A stretch of 11,371 nucleotides of DNA from CADEED01 sp046733635 (GCA_046733635.1 JBKPPO010000065.1:1-11371), one strand, 5' to 3'; shown: positions 1 through 6,841, counted from the first letter of the stretch. Program-made: numbers and translations. The notes: generated by a model from the sequence alone, not told the origin.

Positions 1-277
1 CCGGATGGCCGAGTGCGCGGCCGATGGCGGCGAAGGAAATGCCGGTATTGCCGCTCGTCGCCTCGGCGATCACGTCGCCGGGCGCGATCTCGCCGGTCGC
101 ATACGCGCGCTGCAGGATGTACAGCGCCATGCGGTCCTTGATGCTTCCGGTGAAGTTGTATGCCTCGTGTTTGGCGTAGATGCGGTGCTCGTGTCCCTTG
201 TAGCGGCAATGGATTTCGAGCAAGGGCGTATTGCCGATGAGCCGCGCGAGGGCGGCGAGTTTTCCGTTCGCACTCAT
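1..277 (-). CDS. cysteine synthase family protein (PLP-dependent), N-terminal 92 residues only
   Basis: This is the N-terminal part of a fold-type II PLP enzyme of the cysteine synthase / cystathionine beta-synthase family, which forms cysteine from an activated serine and a sulfur donor in the cytoplasm. Reading from ATG at 277 on the minus strand gives LIGNTPLLE (residues 13-21), then NFTGSIKDRMA (41-51) with the expected Schiff-base lysine at K47. The phosphate/substrate loop EATSGNTGISFAA follows at 72-84. The family usually has about 300-350 residues; the rest lies beyond the left edge. NFTGSIKDR differs from the NPGGSVKDR usual in housekeeping CysK, so I do not choose between CysK, CysM and a paralogue. 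No clear Shine-Dalgarno sequence is present, but TAGTAT lies 8 nt upstream, compatible with a short leader or none. It is divergent from the HupE/UreJ gene with 66 bp between the starts. Confidence 0.9.
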   Translation of the reverse strand, partial: MSANGKLAALARLIGNTPLLEIHCRYKGHEHRIYAKHEAYNFTGSIKDRMALYILQRAYATGEIAPGDVIAEATSGNTGISFAAIGRALGHP

Positions 278-285
278 GCGTCCGG

Positions 286-291
286 ATACTA
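286..291 (-). promoter_or_regulatory. possible -10 element for the cysteine synthase-family gene
   Basis: The minus strand reads TAGTAT, 8 nt upstream of the ATG at 277. A start site 6-8 nt downstream of it would give a nearly leaderless mRNA, which fits the lack of a Shine-Dalgarno sequence. No convincing -35 hexamer is seen at 16-18 nt spacing, so this is weak. Confidence 0.25.
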
Positions 292-343
292 GCGCAGGCA
301 TCACGCGGTAGGCGGCGCACCTTCGCGCGGTTAAAGTCCGTTC

Positions 344-1453
344 GTGAAGAAGCTCATGCTCATCGCGATCTTGTTCGCCGGGCTGATGGCGGTAGCGCCG
401 CACGCGCGTTCGCACACGATCAGCACCAGCTACCTCTCCATCGATCTCCGGGAGACCGGGCCGGTCGAGCTGCATTGGGACCTATCGCTGCACGACCTCA
501 TCTGGACCGTGTTCATCGACGCCGATCACGACGGAACGGCGGCGTGGCAGGAGATACAAGACGCGGCGCCTGCGATCGAGGCCGCGGTACTGCGTCAGAT
601 CCAGGTGACCCGCGCGGGCCGTTCCTGCGCGATCAAGGCGGGTGACTTCACTCTCGTGAAGCGCGGCGAAGGTGACTATCTATCCGTGCCGCTTCGCGCA
701 GACTGCGGCACGCCAGGGCGCGTGAGTGTCGCAGGTCTGCTGTTCATGACGGGCGATCCCGCGCAACGCGTGATGCTGAGCGCGACGCGCGGCGGCCAGA
801 ACATGGCCGGCGTCATCAGCGCGGATTCACCTGTCTGGACCGAACCCGAAAAGCTCTCCACCTGGCAGAGCTTTTCCAGATTCGTCGTGGAAGGTGTCTG
901 GCATGTACTGATCGGCTACGACCATATCGCGTTCATCCTGCTGTTGCTGCTGCCCTCGGTGCTCAGGTCCGTCGACGGCAAATGGCAGGGCGCCGAAGGT
1001 GTGGCGCCGGTGACGCGCGACATCGTCACCATCGTCACGGCATTCACCATCGCACACTCCGCTACGCTGGCGCTCGCCGTGACGGGAGCCGTGCTGCTGC
1101 CGGCGCAGCCCCTCGAAGTCGCGATCGCTGCTTCGATCGCCGCCGCGGGCGCTTTGAATCTGGTGCCGCGCCTCTCGCGTTGGCGGCTCGCCATCGCGTT
1201 CGGATTCGGGCTGGTTCACGGCTTCGGCTTCGCCAACGTGCTCGGCGAGCTGGATCCCGGCGGCAGCACGCTGCTGCCGCTGCTGGCCGGATTCAACATC
1301 GGCGTGGAGCTGGCGCAGCTCGGCCTCGTCGCCCTGGTGTTGCCGCTCATCTACCTGGCGCGGCGGCAGCGTTGGTACGCGGGCGGCGTGCTGCCGCTCG
1401 GCTCCTGCGCGTTGGGCGCGGCGGGAGTCGTCTGGCTCATCCAGCGTCTGTAG
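344..1453 (+). CDS. HupE/UreJ family membrane protein with periplasmic N-terminal domain
   Basis: This 369-residue protein resembles the long HupE/UreJ_2 type. It has a signal peptide (MKK then a hydrophobic stretch to about residue 22), a soluble, presumably periplasmic domain (about 23-175), and a C-terminal block of about six membrane helices (176-366). Family-like motifs in the membrane part are WHVLIGYDHIAF (186-197), FTIAHSATL (234-242), GLVHGFGFA (289-297) and FNIGVELAQ (317-325). The conserved H187, H194, H238, H292 and E322 suggest a metal-handling role, since shorter relatives are linked to nickel supply for hydrogenase or urease. No such gene is nearby, so the substrate is unknown. 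The soluble domain has an EF-hand-like loop, DADHDG...E, at 59-70. The GTG start at 344 gives a lysine-rich signal peptide; ATG at 356 is possible. Neither has a strong Shine-Dalgarno sequence. The TAG stop directly abuts the stop of the convergent methyltransferase. Confidence 0.85.
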   Translation: MKKLMLIAILFAGLMAVAPHARSHTISTSYLSIDLRETGPVELHWDLSLHDLIWTVFIDADHDGTAAWQEIQDAAPAIEAAVLRQIQVTRAGRSCAIKAGDFTLVKRGEGDYLSVPLRADCGTPGRVSVAGLLFMTGDPAQRVMLSATRGGQNMAGVISADSPVWTEPEKLSTWQSFSRFVVEGVWHVLIGYDHIAFILLLLLPSVLRSVDGKWQGAEGVAPVTRDIVTIVTAFTIAHSATLALAVTGAVLLPAQPLEVAIAASIAAAGALNLVPRLSRWRLAIAFGFGLVHGFGFANVLGELDPGGSTLLPLLAGFNIGVELAQLGLVALVLPLIYLARRQRWYAGGVLPLGSCALGAAGVVWLIQRL

Positions 1454-1470
1454 TCAGACGATCTTCTTCT
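1445..1470 (+). terminator. candidate terminator hairpin centred on the convergent stop codons
   Basis: CGTCTG (1445-1450) and CAGACG (1455-1460) form a perfect 6-bp stem around the loop TAGT, which contains the TAG stop of the HupE/UreJ gene and the first base of the opposing stop. The plus strand then reads ATCTTCTTCTT, a moderately U-rich tract in RNA. The minus-strand side has no U-rich tail, so it is a better candidate for plus-strand transcripts. The stem is short and the tail is interrupted by cytosines, so efficiency is uncertain. Confidence 0.35.
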
Positions 1471-2266
1471 TCGACGGCGCCTTGCGGCCCGACGCGGTCA
1501 GTATTCCCGAGTAGCCGTACATGCGGTTGTCGGGGCAGGGGATGACTTGCGCGTCGATGCTGGAATTCACGAAGCCGTTTTCGAGCATGGCGTCGCGCAT
1601 CGCGTCGATCGTGAGGTTCGATCCCGGAAACATGCGATCGCCGCACTTGTAGGCCTTGCACTGGTGCAACGCATGGATGATGAACGTGCCGCCGGGCTGG
1701 AGCATGGAGGTCACGTTGCGCAGGCAGCGGCGGAACACGCGCGGATCGCTCGAGATCGCGTCGATGCAGAAGCCCGTGATGATCAGGTCGTAGAAGCCTT
1801 CGCGCGTCGGCCCGAGCGGTTGTCGGAGGCGCGCATCGCTGACGTACAGGCCGCGCACCACCTTGCGCGTGAGCGCCTCGCGCTGGACCAACTTCTGGTG
1901 GCTGGGTTGCTGCTGGCCTTCGCACGCCAGCACGTAGCGCGTGAACCGCTTCCATTCCGGCGCGCTGTCATCGGCGCACAGCCAGGTGCGCGCTTCGGTG
2001 AGGTTGTCCGCCAGCCAGTCCGCCATGTCGATGCGGAAGGCGTACTTCGACGCGGCGATCGCGCGATGCATCGTGGGTCCGCAACCGTATTCGAGGCCGC
2101 GGCCGAATCGGGCGCGCGCTGCGCGCAGCACGTCGATCTGATATGCGAGCACAGCCTGCTCGTCCGGCAGGACGACCTCGCTGTAGTAGGTCTGGAAGTA
2201 GTCCCTGGCTTTCCACTCGGAGTAGTCCGCCACCAACGGGTTCCTTGTCGTGCTTCCGTCCATCAC
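1454..2266 (-). CDS. NNMT/PNMT/TEMT-type SAM-dependent methyltransferase
   Basis: This 270-residue class I methyltransferase transfers a methyl group from S-adenosylmethionine, most likely to a nitrogen on a small molecule. Features fitting the NNMT/PNMT/TEMT family are YFQTYYSEV (23-31) near the N-terminus, the SAM-binding motif LEYGCGPT (58-65), a later strand/loop FYDLIITGFCIDAIS (158-172) and the LQPGGTFII segment (189-197). Length is normal for the family. The substrate cannot be deduced; bacterial members include enzymes of specialised metabolism, but no biosynthetic cluster is present here. The lysine-rich tail (KKKIV) is encoded by the UUC-rich tract that follows the convergent hairpin. 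Start choice is GTG at 2266 or ATG at 2263; AGGGAG (2273-2278 on the minus strand) lies 6 or 9 nt upstream, so both are acceptable. The gene stands alone, convergent with HupE/UreJ and divergent from the kinase. Confidence 0.8.
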   Translation of the reverse strand: MMDGSTTRNPLVADYSEWKARDYFQTYYSEVVLPDEQAVLAYQIDVLRAARARFGRGLEYGCGPTMHRAIAASKYAFRIDMADWLADNLTEARTWLCADDSAPEWKRFTRYVLACEGQQQPSHQKLVQREALTRKVVRGLYVSDARLRQPLGPTREGFYDLIITGFCIDAISSDPRVFRRCLRNVTSMLQPGGTFIIHALHQCKAYKCGDRMFPGSNLTIDAMRDAMLENGFVNSSIDAQVIPCPDNRMYGYSGILTASGRKAPSKKKIV

Positions 2267-2279
2267 CGTCCGCTCCCTG

Positions 2280-2329
2280 AACCTTGTGAAAGGTTTCTGT
2301 AAAAGACCTTATGTCAGAGCCTACTGACA
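2280..2329 (-). promoter_or_regulatory. small hairpins in the methyltransferase leader region
   Basis: Two short inverted repeats lie just upstream of the methyltransferase Shine-Dalgarno sequence. The first is AACCTT (2280-2285) / AAGGTT (2290-2295) with a 4-nt loop. The second is TGTCAG (2312-2317) / CTGACA (2324-2329) with a 6-nt loop. They could be an operator or leader structure, but 6-bp repeats occur by chance and no promoter hexamers could be assigned with confidence. Confidence 0.25.
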
Positions 2330-2420
2330 GCCTGGGACCCGCAATAGCCGTACGACCCTTACTGGAACACCTAGAAAATGCCCGGATGCAAGTGGAAGAT
2401 GATGAAAGTACGGACGATTT

Positions 2421-2471
2421 CGCACTTTCGAGCCTGACGTTCCCGTAAACGGGGACGTGCTTCAAAGTGCG
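2421..2471. repeat. 51-nt nested imperfect palindrome upstream of the PAS kinase (REP-like or leader hairpin)
   Basis: CGCACTTT (2421-2428) pairs perfectly with AAAGTGCG (2464-2471). AGC (2431-2433) pairs with GCT (2459-2461). ACGTTCCCGT (2437-2446) pairs with ACGGGGACGT (2449-2458), with one G-U pair. The whole is a stem of about 21 bp with a 2x2 internal loop, a 3-nt bulge (2434-2436) and a tight AA apex. It ends 30 nt before the kinase ATG and does not cover that start. The GGGGACGT/ACGTTCCC core resembles, from memory, palindromes associated with RAYT (REP) transposases. It could instead be a structured leader or a terminator without a T-tract. Confidence 0.55.
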
Positions 2472-2501
2472 TCCTTCACGCGCAGGTAACAATAATCGGT
2501 C

Positions 2502-5500
2502 ATGAACGCCCGCCCGGAATCCACCGCCACTGGCCCGGCCAGCTTCGATGCCGAACTCCGTTCGGTGCTCGAAAGCGCGCAGGCGGCCGTGTGGGACTGG
2601 CGAATCACCGCGGATGTGTTCGAGGTGGATCAATCCTGGCTGCGTTCGATGGGCGTGGATGCCGGCAGCGGTGGCGGGACGATGTCCGCGGCCGAATGGA
2701 AGAAGCGCGTCCATCCCGACGATCACGGGGGGCTCGCCGCCGCGCTCGAATCCTGCCATCACGGCAGCGAACGCTTCGAATGCGAGTACAGGTTGTTAGC
2801 CGCGGGGCATCGCTGGGTCTGGGTCCTGCACCGCGGGCGCGTCACCGAGCGTGATCGCAACAGCGCTGCCGTCCGGCTCGGCGGCCTCTTGCTCGACATC
2901 GACCGGCGCAAGGGCGAAGAAGTCGCGCGCAACGACAGCGAGTCGCGTCTCGCCACGGCGCTGTGGGGTGCGCGCGCCGCTTTCTGGCAATGGCATGTGC
3001 CCAGCAACGGCCGAACCGCGAGTCCGTTGTGGCTGGCGATGACGGGTTACTCGCGCGCGCAGTGGGAAGCGATACCGAATCCCTGGTTCAGCAACCTTCA
3101 CCCCGACGACCGCGATCGCGTCGACCGTCAGTTGCAGGAACACGCGCAAGGCCTTCGCGATTCCGTGGAATTCGAGTACCGGTTCCAGACCGCGAGTGGC
3201 GAATACCGCTGGATGCAGGATCGCGGCCGCGCGGTGGAGTGGGATCTGCAGGGCCGGCCTGTGTTGGTCATCGGCGTCTCGCTGGACATCGACGCCGCCA
3301 AACGGGCCGAGGCGCACCTCCTCTCGAGCGAGCACATGCTCGAGACCGCAGCCTGGGGCGCGGGCATCGGGCTGTGGGAGATGAACTTCATCACCGACAC
3401 CACGCGTTGGTTCAACGACTGGTGTGAGCAGCACGACATCGATCCCTGCGATGGAACGGAACATGTCGGGCGATGGGACCAGAACCTGCATCCCGATGAG
3501 GGTCCCGAGGCCACGCGTCGGTTCTACGAACACGTGAACGGCAAAGCCGACTACTACGACGCCGAATACCGCATCCGCATGAAGAGCGGCGGCTGGCGCT
3601 GGGTATTCGAGCGGGGCCGCGTGGTGGAGCGAGATTCGCAAGGCAAGGCGCTGCGCATGCTCGGCGTATGCATGGACCTCGACGAGACCAAGGTGGCCGA
3701 ACGCCGCGCGAATGCGCGTAACGAGCGCGTGGAGCACGCGCTGCAGCTCACCACCGCCGGCGTCTGGGATTGGAACGTCGAGCTGAACCAGACCAACCAT
3801 ACCGACGGCTACTACCGCGTGTTCGGTGTCGACCCGGCCTTCGGCCGCGCCAACGTGCGCACCTGGCGCCAGATGCTGGGCACCGACCCCGACGGCGAGA
3901 TCGAAAAATTCCGCGAACGTCTGCGCCGGGTGGACCCGTCCGCGCAGGTGCTCGAGACCGAGTATCGCTTCCGGCACACCGATGGTTCGTGGCATTGGGC
4001 GCTGGACCGTGCTTTCGTGGTCGACCGTGATGAACACGGCGCCACGCGCCGGGTGCTCGGCCTGGTCGTGGACATCACCGCGCGCAAGATCCGCGAGACC
4101 GCATTGTCGGCGGCGGATCAGCGATTCCGCGCCATCGCTCGCGAGCTGCGCTGCGTGGTCTATGAGGTCGACGTGGAGACCGGCGTGCTCACGGGCGAGG
4201 GTCTCGAGCGCGTGCTGGGTTACTCCATGCAGCACAAGGCCAAGGCCGCGGACTGGATCGAGTACGTGCATCCCGAGGACCGTCCTCTGCTTCAGCAGTG
4301 GACCGACCGGAGCGTCGAAGTCATGGTGGCGTTGCAGTACCGCATCCGCCATCGCGATGGGCATTACCTGACGTTGCTCGACTCACCCTGCGTGGTGCGC
4401 GACGCGGCCGGCAAGGTGGTGCGCATCGTCGGCGTGTCGATCGACATCACCGAGCAAGCCAGCGCGCAGGAGTCGTTGAGGCAGTCGCAGGAAATGCTGC
4501 AGATGGTCGCTGCGGGCACGGGTGACTGGCTCATCCTGGTAGACGGCGAGCGTCGCGTGCAGTTCATCAACCGGGGCATTCGCGACAATTCGCGCGAGCA
4601 GGTCATCGGCCAGCGCATCGACGAGATCGTCGAGCCCAAGGATCGCGAGGCGCTGGTGGCGGCGCTGCGCCAGGTGCTCGCGAACGGCGAGCCGATGGAC
4701 CTGCAGTTCACGAGCAGCGGCCCCGACACGCGCGTGTACGACGCGCGCGTGCGTGCGGTCCAGTCGCCGAAGGGAATCAGCGGCGCGGTGATCAACGTCA
4801 CCGAGATAACGGACCGCCAGGCCGCCATGCAGCTCCGCGAGACGCAGGCCCGCATGTTCGAACTGCTGCACGAAGGCGTCGTGGTCATCGACGGCCAGAA
4901 CATGATCCGCATGGCGAATCCGGCGTTCGAGCGCATGTACGGGTTCACTGCGGGTACGGCGGTGAACACGCCCATCGAGGATCTCATCGCGGAGGCGCCA
5001 GGCCTGCGTCGCGATCGCCTCGAGCAACATTTGTTAGGGCCGGTTTTCGACGCGCGCGCCGAGGCCATGACGATCACGCCGGTGGAGTTCAAGTGCCGCC
5101 GGCGCGACGGTTCCACTTTCGATGCGGCCTGCGTGGCGACGCTCACGCATCTCGATGGCAGTACCCATCGGCTGGCGGTCATCACCGACGTGACCGAACG
5201 GCGTCAGCTCGAGCGCGAGATCCTGGAGATCGCGGGGCGCGAACAGCTGCGCATCGGCTCCGATCTGCACGATGGCCTGGGACAGGACCTCACAGGTGTT
5301 GCGCTCATGCTGCGGAGTGTGGTCGCACAGCTTCGCAAGGAGAGTTCGAGCGCGCGTTCCGACGTCGAGGACATCATCAGCCTCGTCAACGGCGCGATCG
5401 AGAGCACTCGCGCCATGGCGCGAGGCCTTGCGCCCGTGGGCGCGGATCGCGGTGGCCTGATCGCGGGACTGCAGTCGATGGCGGTGCGTGGCATGGATCG

Positions 5501-5891
5501 ATATGGCGTGCGCGCGCACTTCAACACGTCGCTGAAGGAACCTCTGACCCTGGACGACGGCGCGGCCACGCATCTGTACCGCATCGCGCAGGAGGCGTTC
5601 ACCAACGCCATTCGCCACGGACGCGTCACACAAGTCACAATTGATCTCGCCACGGCAGAAGGCACTTTGACCCTATCTGTTCAGGACAACGGTAGGGGTT
5701 TCGATGAGCGAAACGCGAGCAACAATGGACTGGGGCTGAAACTGATGCGTTATCGCGCGCAGATGCTGGGTGGAGACGTGACCATCACCAACGGAAAATC
5801 GGGTGGCGTCATCGTCCGCTGTACTTGTCCGCATCGGCCCCCTGTTGCCGGCGACTCGCTCCCACGCGGCGGTTTCCCGCTCAAGGACTGA
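2502..5891 (+). CDS. cytoplasmic multi-PAS sensor histidine kinase (seven PAS-like domains, HisKA_3, HATPase_c)
   Basis: This 1129-residue sensor kinase autophosphorylates on histidine and passes phosphate to a response regulator. Seven tandem PAS/PAC-like units lie at about 15-137, 148-272, 279-403, 409-533, 539-660, 662-777 and 779-908. The first five are PAS_3-like, with an HPDD/HPED-type motif in most (TDPDG in the fourth) and repeated RGR...D...GVxxDI ends; the last two are more diverged. The HisKA_3 box SDLHDGLGQDLTG carries the phospho-acceptor H923. HATPase_c has the N-box (N1035), DNGRGFD (1062-1068) and NNGLGLKLM (1074-1082), so the core looks intact. No signal peptide or membrane helix is seen, so it should sense a cytosolic cue. 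The ATG at 2502 is the first start after an in-frame stop at 2493-2495; its Shine-Dalgarno sequence is weak. The downstream NarL/FixJ regulator is the probable partner. No haem- or flavin-specific residues could be assigned. Confidence 0.92.
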   Translation: MNARPESTATGPASFDAELRSVLESAQAAVWDWRITADVFEVDQSWLRSMGVDAGSGGGTMSAAEWKKRVHPDDHGGLAAALESCHHGSERFECEYRLLAAGHRWVWVLHRGRVTERDRNSAAVRLGGLLLDIDRRKGEEVARNDSESRLATALWGARAAFWQWHVPSNGRTASPLWLAMTGYSRAQWEAIPNPWFSNLHPDDRDRVDRQLQEHAQGLRDSVEFEYRFQTASGEYRWMQDRGRAVEWDLQGRPVLVIGVSLDIDAAKRAEAHLLSSEHMLETAAWGAGIGLWEMNFITDTTRWFNDWCEQHDIDPCDGTEHVGRWDQNLHPDEGPEATRRFYEHVNGKADYYDAEYRIRMKSGGWRWVFERGRVVERDSQGKALRMLGVCMDLDETKVAERRANARNERVEHALQLTTAGVWDWNVELNQTNHTDGYYRVFGVDPAFGRANVRTWRQMLGTDPDGEIEKFRERLRRVDPSAQVLETEYRFRHTDGSWHWALDRAFVVDRDEHGATRRVLGLVVDITARKIRETALSAADQRFRAIARELRCVVYEVDVETGVLTGEGLERVLGYSMQHKAKAADWIEYVHPEDRPLLQQWTDRSVEVMVALQYRIRHRDGHYLTLLDSPCVVRDAAGKVVRIVGVSIDITEQASAQESLRQSQEMLQMVAAGTGDWLILVDGERRVQFINRGIRDNSREQVIGQRIDEIVEPKDREALVAALRQVLANGEPMDLQFTSSGPDTRVYDARVRAVQSPKGISGAVINVTEITDRQAAMQLRETQARMFELLHEGVVVIDGQNMIRMANPAFERMYGFTAGTAVNTPIEDLIAEAPGLRRDRLEQHLLGPVFDARAEAMTITPVEFKCRRRDGSTFDAACVATLTHLDGSTHRLAVITDVTERRQLEREILEIAGREQLRIGSDLHDGLGQDLTGVALMLRSVVAQLRKESSSARSDVEDIISLVNGAIESTRAMARGLAPVGADRGGLIAGLQSMAVRGMDRYGVRAHFNTSLKEPLTLDDGAATHLYRIAQEAFTNAIRHGRVTQVTIDLATAEGTLTLSVQDNGRGFDERNASNNGLGLKLMRYRAQMLGGDVTITNGKSGGVIVRCTCPHRPPVAGDSLPRGGFPLKD

Positions 5892-5991
5892 GAACGGACC
5901 GCATGTTGTCTAACTATAGTGGCGTATACGTAGGGGCAGGATTGACGCCCCGCAGTATCTTCGCCACGATTCATGCCTAATAATTGGCCGT

Positions 5992-5998
5992 AGGGGAG
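5992..5998 (+). promoter_or_regulatory. Shine-Dalgarno site of the response regulator
   Basis: AGGGGAG lies 5 nt before the ATG at 6004, which supports that start over the in-frame ATG at 6016. Upstream, the 112-bp spacer after the kinase holds TATAGT (5915-5920) inside the 8-bp palindrome ACTATAGT, but no matching -35, so a separate promoter is only possible. Confidence 0.6.
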
Positions 5999-6003
5999 TT
6001 GTC

Positions 6004-6678
6004 ATGACCGCAGCAATGGCGACCAAGCGCCAGATCCTCATCGTCGATGACCACCCGATCGTGCGTCAGGGATTGCGACGCATGTTCGAAGCGGAACCGG
6101 ATCTCACGGTGATTGGCGAAGCCGATAGTGAGCCGGCCGCGCGGGAAGCGATTCGAGCGAAAAAGCCCGATATCGTCGTGGTGGATCTGTCGCTCGAGCG
6201 AGGCGATGGCATCGAGCTCGTGCGCCAGATGCACGCGGAGATGCCCGAGCTGCGCATGCTCGTGTTGTCCATGCACGACGAAACCATCTACGCCGAGCGC
6301 CTGCTGGCCGCCGGGGCGATGGGTTACATCATGAAGCAGGCGGCTTCGGATCAGCTCCTGATCGCCGTGCGTCGCGTGCTCGATGGCCGCACGTATGTCA
6401 GCGAAACCGTACAGAGGTCCCTGGATCAGCGTGCCGGCGAGAACAGCCGGTCCGAAACCAACGATCCGGTCGCCCGTCTTTCGAATCGTGAAGTGCAGAT
6501 CCTGAACATGATCGGCCGCGGCATGAGTTCGCGCGAGATCGCTCAGGAATTCACACTTTCGGTCAAGACCATCGAATCCCACCGTCAGACCATCAAGCAC
6601 AAACTGGGCCTGGCGACGAACAGCCAGCTCCTGCAGTACGCCATGAAGTGGTTCTCGGGCGGCACTCAGCGAAGCTGA
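6004..6678 (+). CDS. NarL/FixJ-family response regulator (REC + LuxR-type HTH)
   Basis: This 224-residue DNA-binding response regulator has an N-terminal receiver domain (about 10-125) and a C-terminal LuxR/GerE helix-turn-helix (about 155-215). Receiver residues are visible: the acidic pair D15/D16 in VDDHP, the phospho-acceptor D61 in VVVDLSL, S89 at the switch position and K111. The HTH contains LSNREVQILNMIGRG (159-173) and SVKTIESHRQTIKHKL, the standard pattern. Length is typical and all key residues are present, so it should be functional. HisKA_3 kinases usually signal to this class, so the seven-PAS kinase directly upstream is the likely partner. The 112-bp spacer could carry its own promoter, so co-transcription is not certain. 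Target genes are unknown; the sigma-factor module downstream is one possibility by proximity only. Confidence 0.93.
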   Translation: MTAAMATKRQILIVDDHPIVRQGLRRMFEAEPDLTVIGEADSEPAAREAIRAKKPDIVVVDLSLERGDGIELVRQMHAEMPELRMLVLSMHDETIYAERLLAAGAMGYIMKQAASDQLLIAVRRVLDGRTYVSETVQRSLDQRAGENSRSETNDPVARLSNREVQILNMIGRGMSSREIAQEFTLSVKTIESHRQTIKHKLGLATNSQLLQYAMKWFSGGTQRS

Positions 6679-6682
6679 TCGA

Positions 6683-6728
6683 AAATGGGTCAGACCCCAT
6701 TTCCCGGTATTGGGGTCTGACCCCATTT
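6683..6728. repeat. REP-like paired palindrome (GGGTCAGACCCC / GGGGTCTGACCCC)
   Basis: Two copies of an approximately palindromic motif stand back to back 4 nt after the response-regulator stop. The first, near 6685-6700, contains TGGGTCAGACCCCAT and lacks one G relative to the second, TGGGGTCTGACCCCA (6711-6725). Together they can fold into one hairpin: 6683-6699 pairs with 6711-6728 through 17 bp with a single bulged C and an 11-nt loop. From memory, the AATGGGGTCAGACCCCATT motif is a common intergenic element near RAYT transposase genes in proteobacteria; no such gene is in this window. It could also protect or terminate the upstream transcript, although there is no T-tract. Confidence 0.7.
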
Positions 6729-6738
6729 CCTCGAAAAG

Positions 6739-6764
6739 GGGCCGCAGCCTCTAGAATGCGGCCC
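6739..6764 (+). promoter_or_regulatory. inverted repeat with embedded -10-like TAGAAT, upstream of the sigma factor
   Basis: GGGCCGCA (6739-6746) and TGCGGCCC (6757-6764) form a perfect 8-bp inverted repeat around a 10-nt loop. TAGAAT (6752-6757) straddles the loop and the right arm and resembles a -10 element. A start near 6764 would give a leader of about 118 nt for the ECF sigma gene. No good -35 hexamer is found at the usual spacing. The left arm overlaps an alternative stem, CCCC (6721-6724) / GGGG (6738-6741). Confidence 0.35.
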
Positions 6765-6765
6765 T

Positions 6766-6793
6766 GATTCGGGAGAATCGGCCTTCTCGGCCG
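6766..6793 (+). promoter_or_regulatory. tandem small hairpins in the sigma-factor leader
   Basis: GATTC (6766-6770) / GAATC (6775-6779) closes a GGGA tetraloop of GNRA type. CGGCC (6779-6783) / GGCCG (6789-6793) closes a 5-nt loop immediately after, the two stems sharing C6779. In a leader starting near 6764 they would be its first structures. They are short and could be chance. Confidence 0.3.
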
Positions 6794-6841
6794 TTAACGA
6801 AGACCGTGACCCGCCTCACGAGCCGCATTTCAAACCTTCCC

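Noticed and set aside
5..292. 95-codon plus-strand open frame at the left edge
   Set aside because: It is antisense to the cysteine synthase-family gene, whose PLP lysine and SGNTG loop are clear.
1547..2302. 251-codon plus-strand open frame opposite the methyltransferase
   Set aside because: The minus-strand frame carries SAM-binding and family motifs, while this one shows none.
2796..4364. 522-codon open frame on the minus strand inside the kinase
   Set aside because: It is fully antisense to a clear PAS array, its translation shows no recognisable domain, and long antisense frames are common in GC-rich coding DNA.
5933..5951. GGGGC / GCCCC inverted repeat after the kinase as a terminator
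   Set aside because: Only 5 bp with a 9-nt loop and no T-tract, so it is too weak to call.
6683..6764. CRISPR-like or insertion-sequence reading of the repeated palindromes
   Set aside because: There are only two motif copies, no regular spacers, no cas or transposase gene, and no terminal repeats with target duplication; a REP-like pair explains them better.
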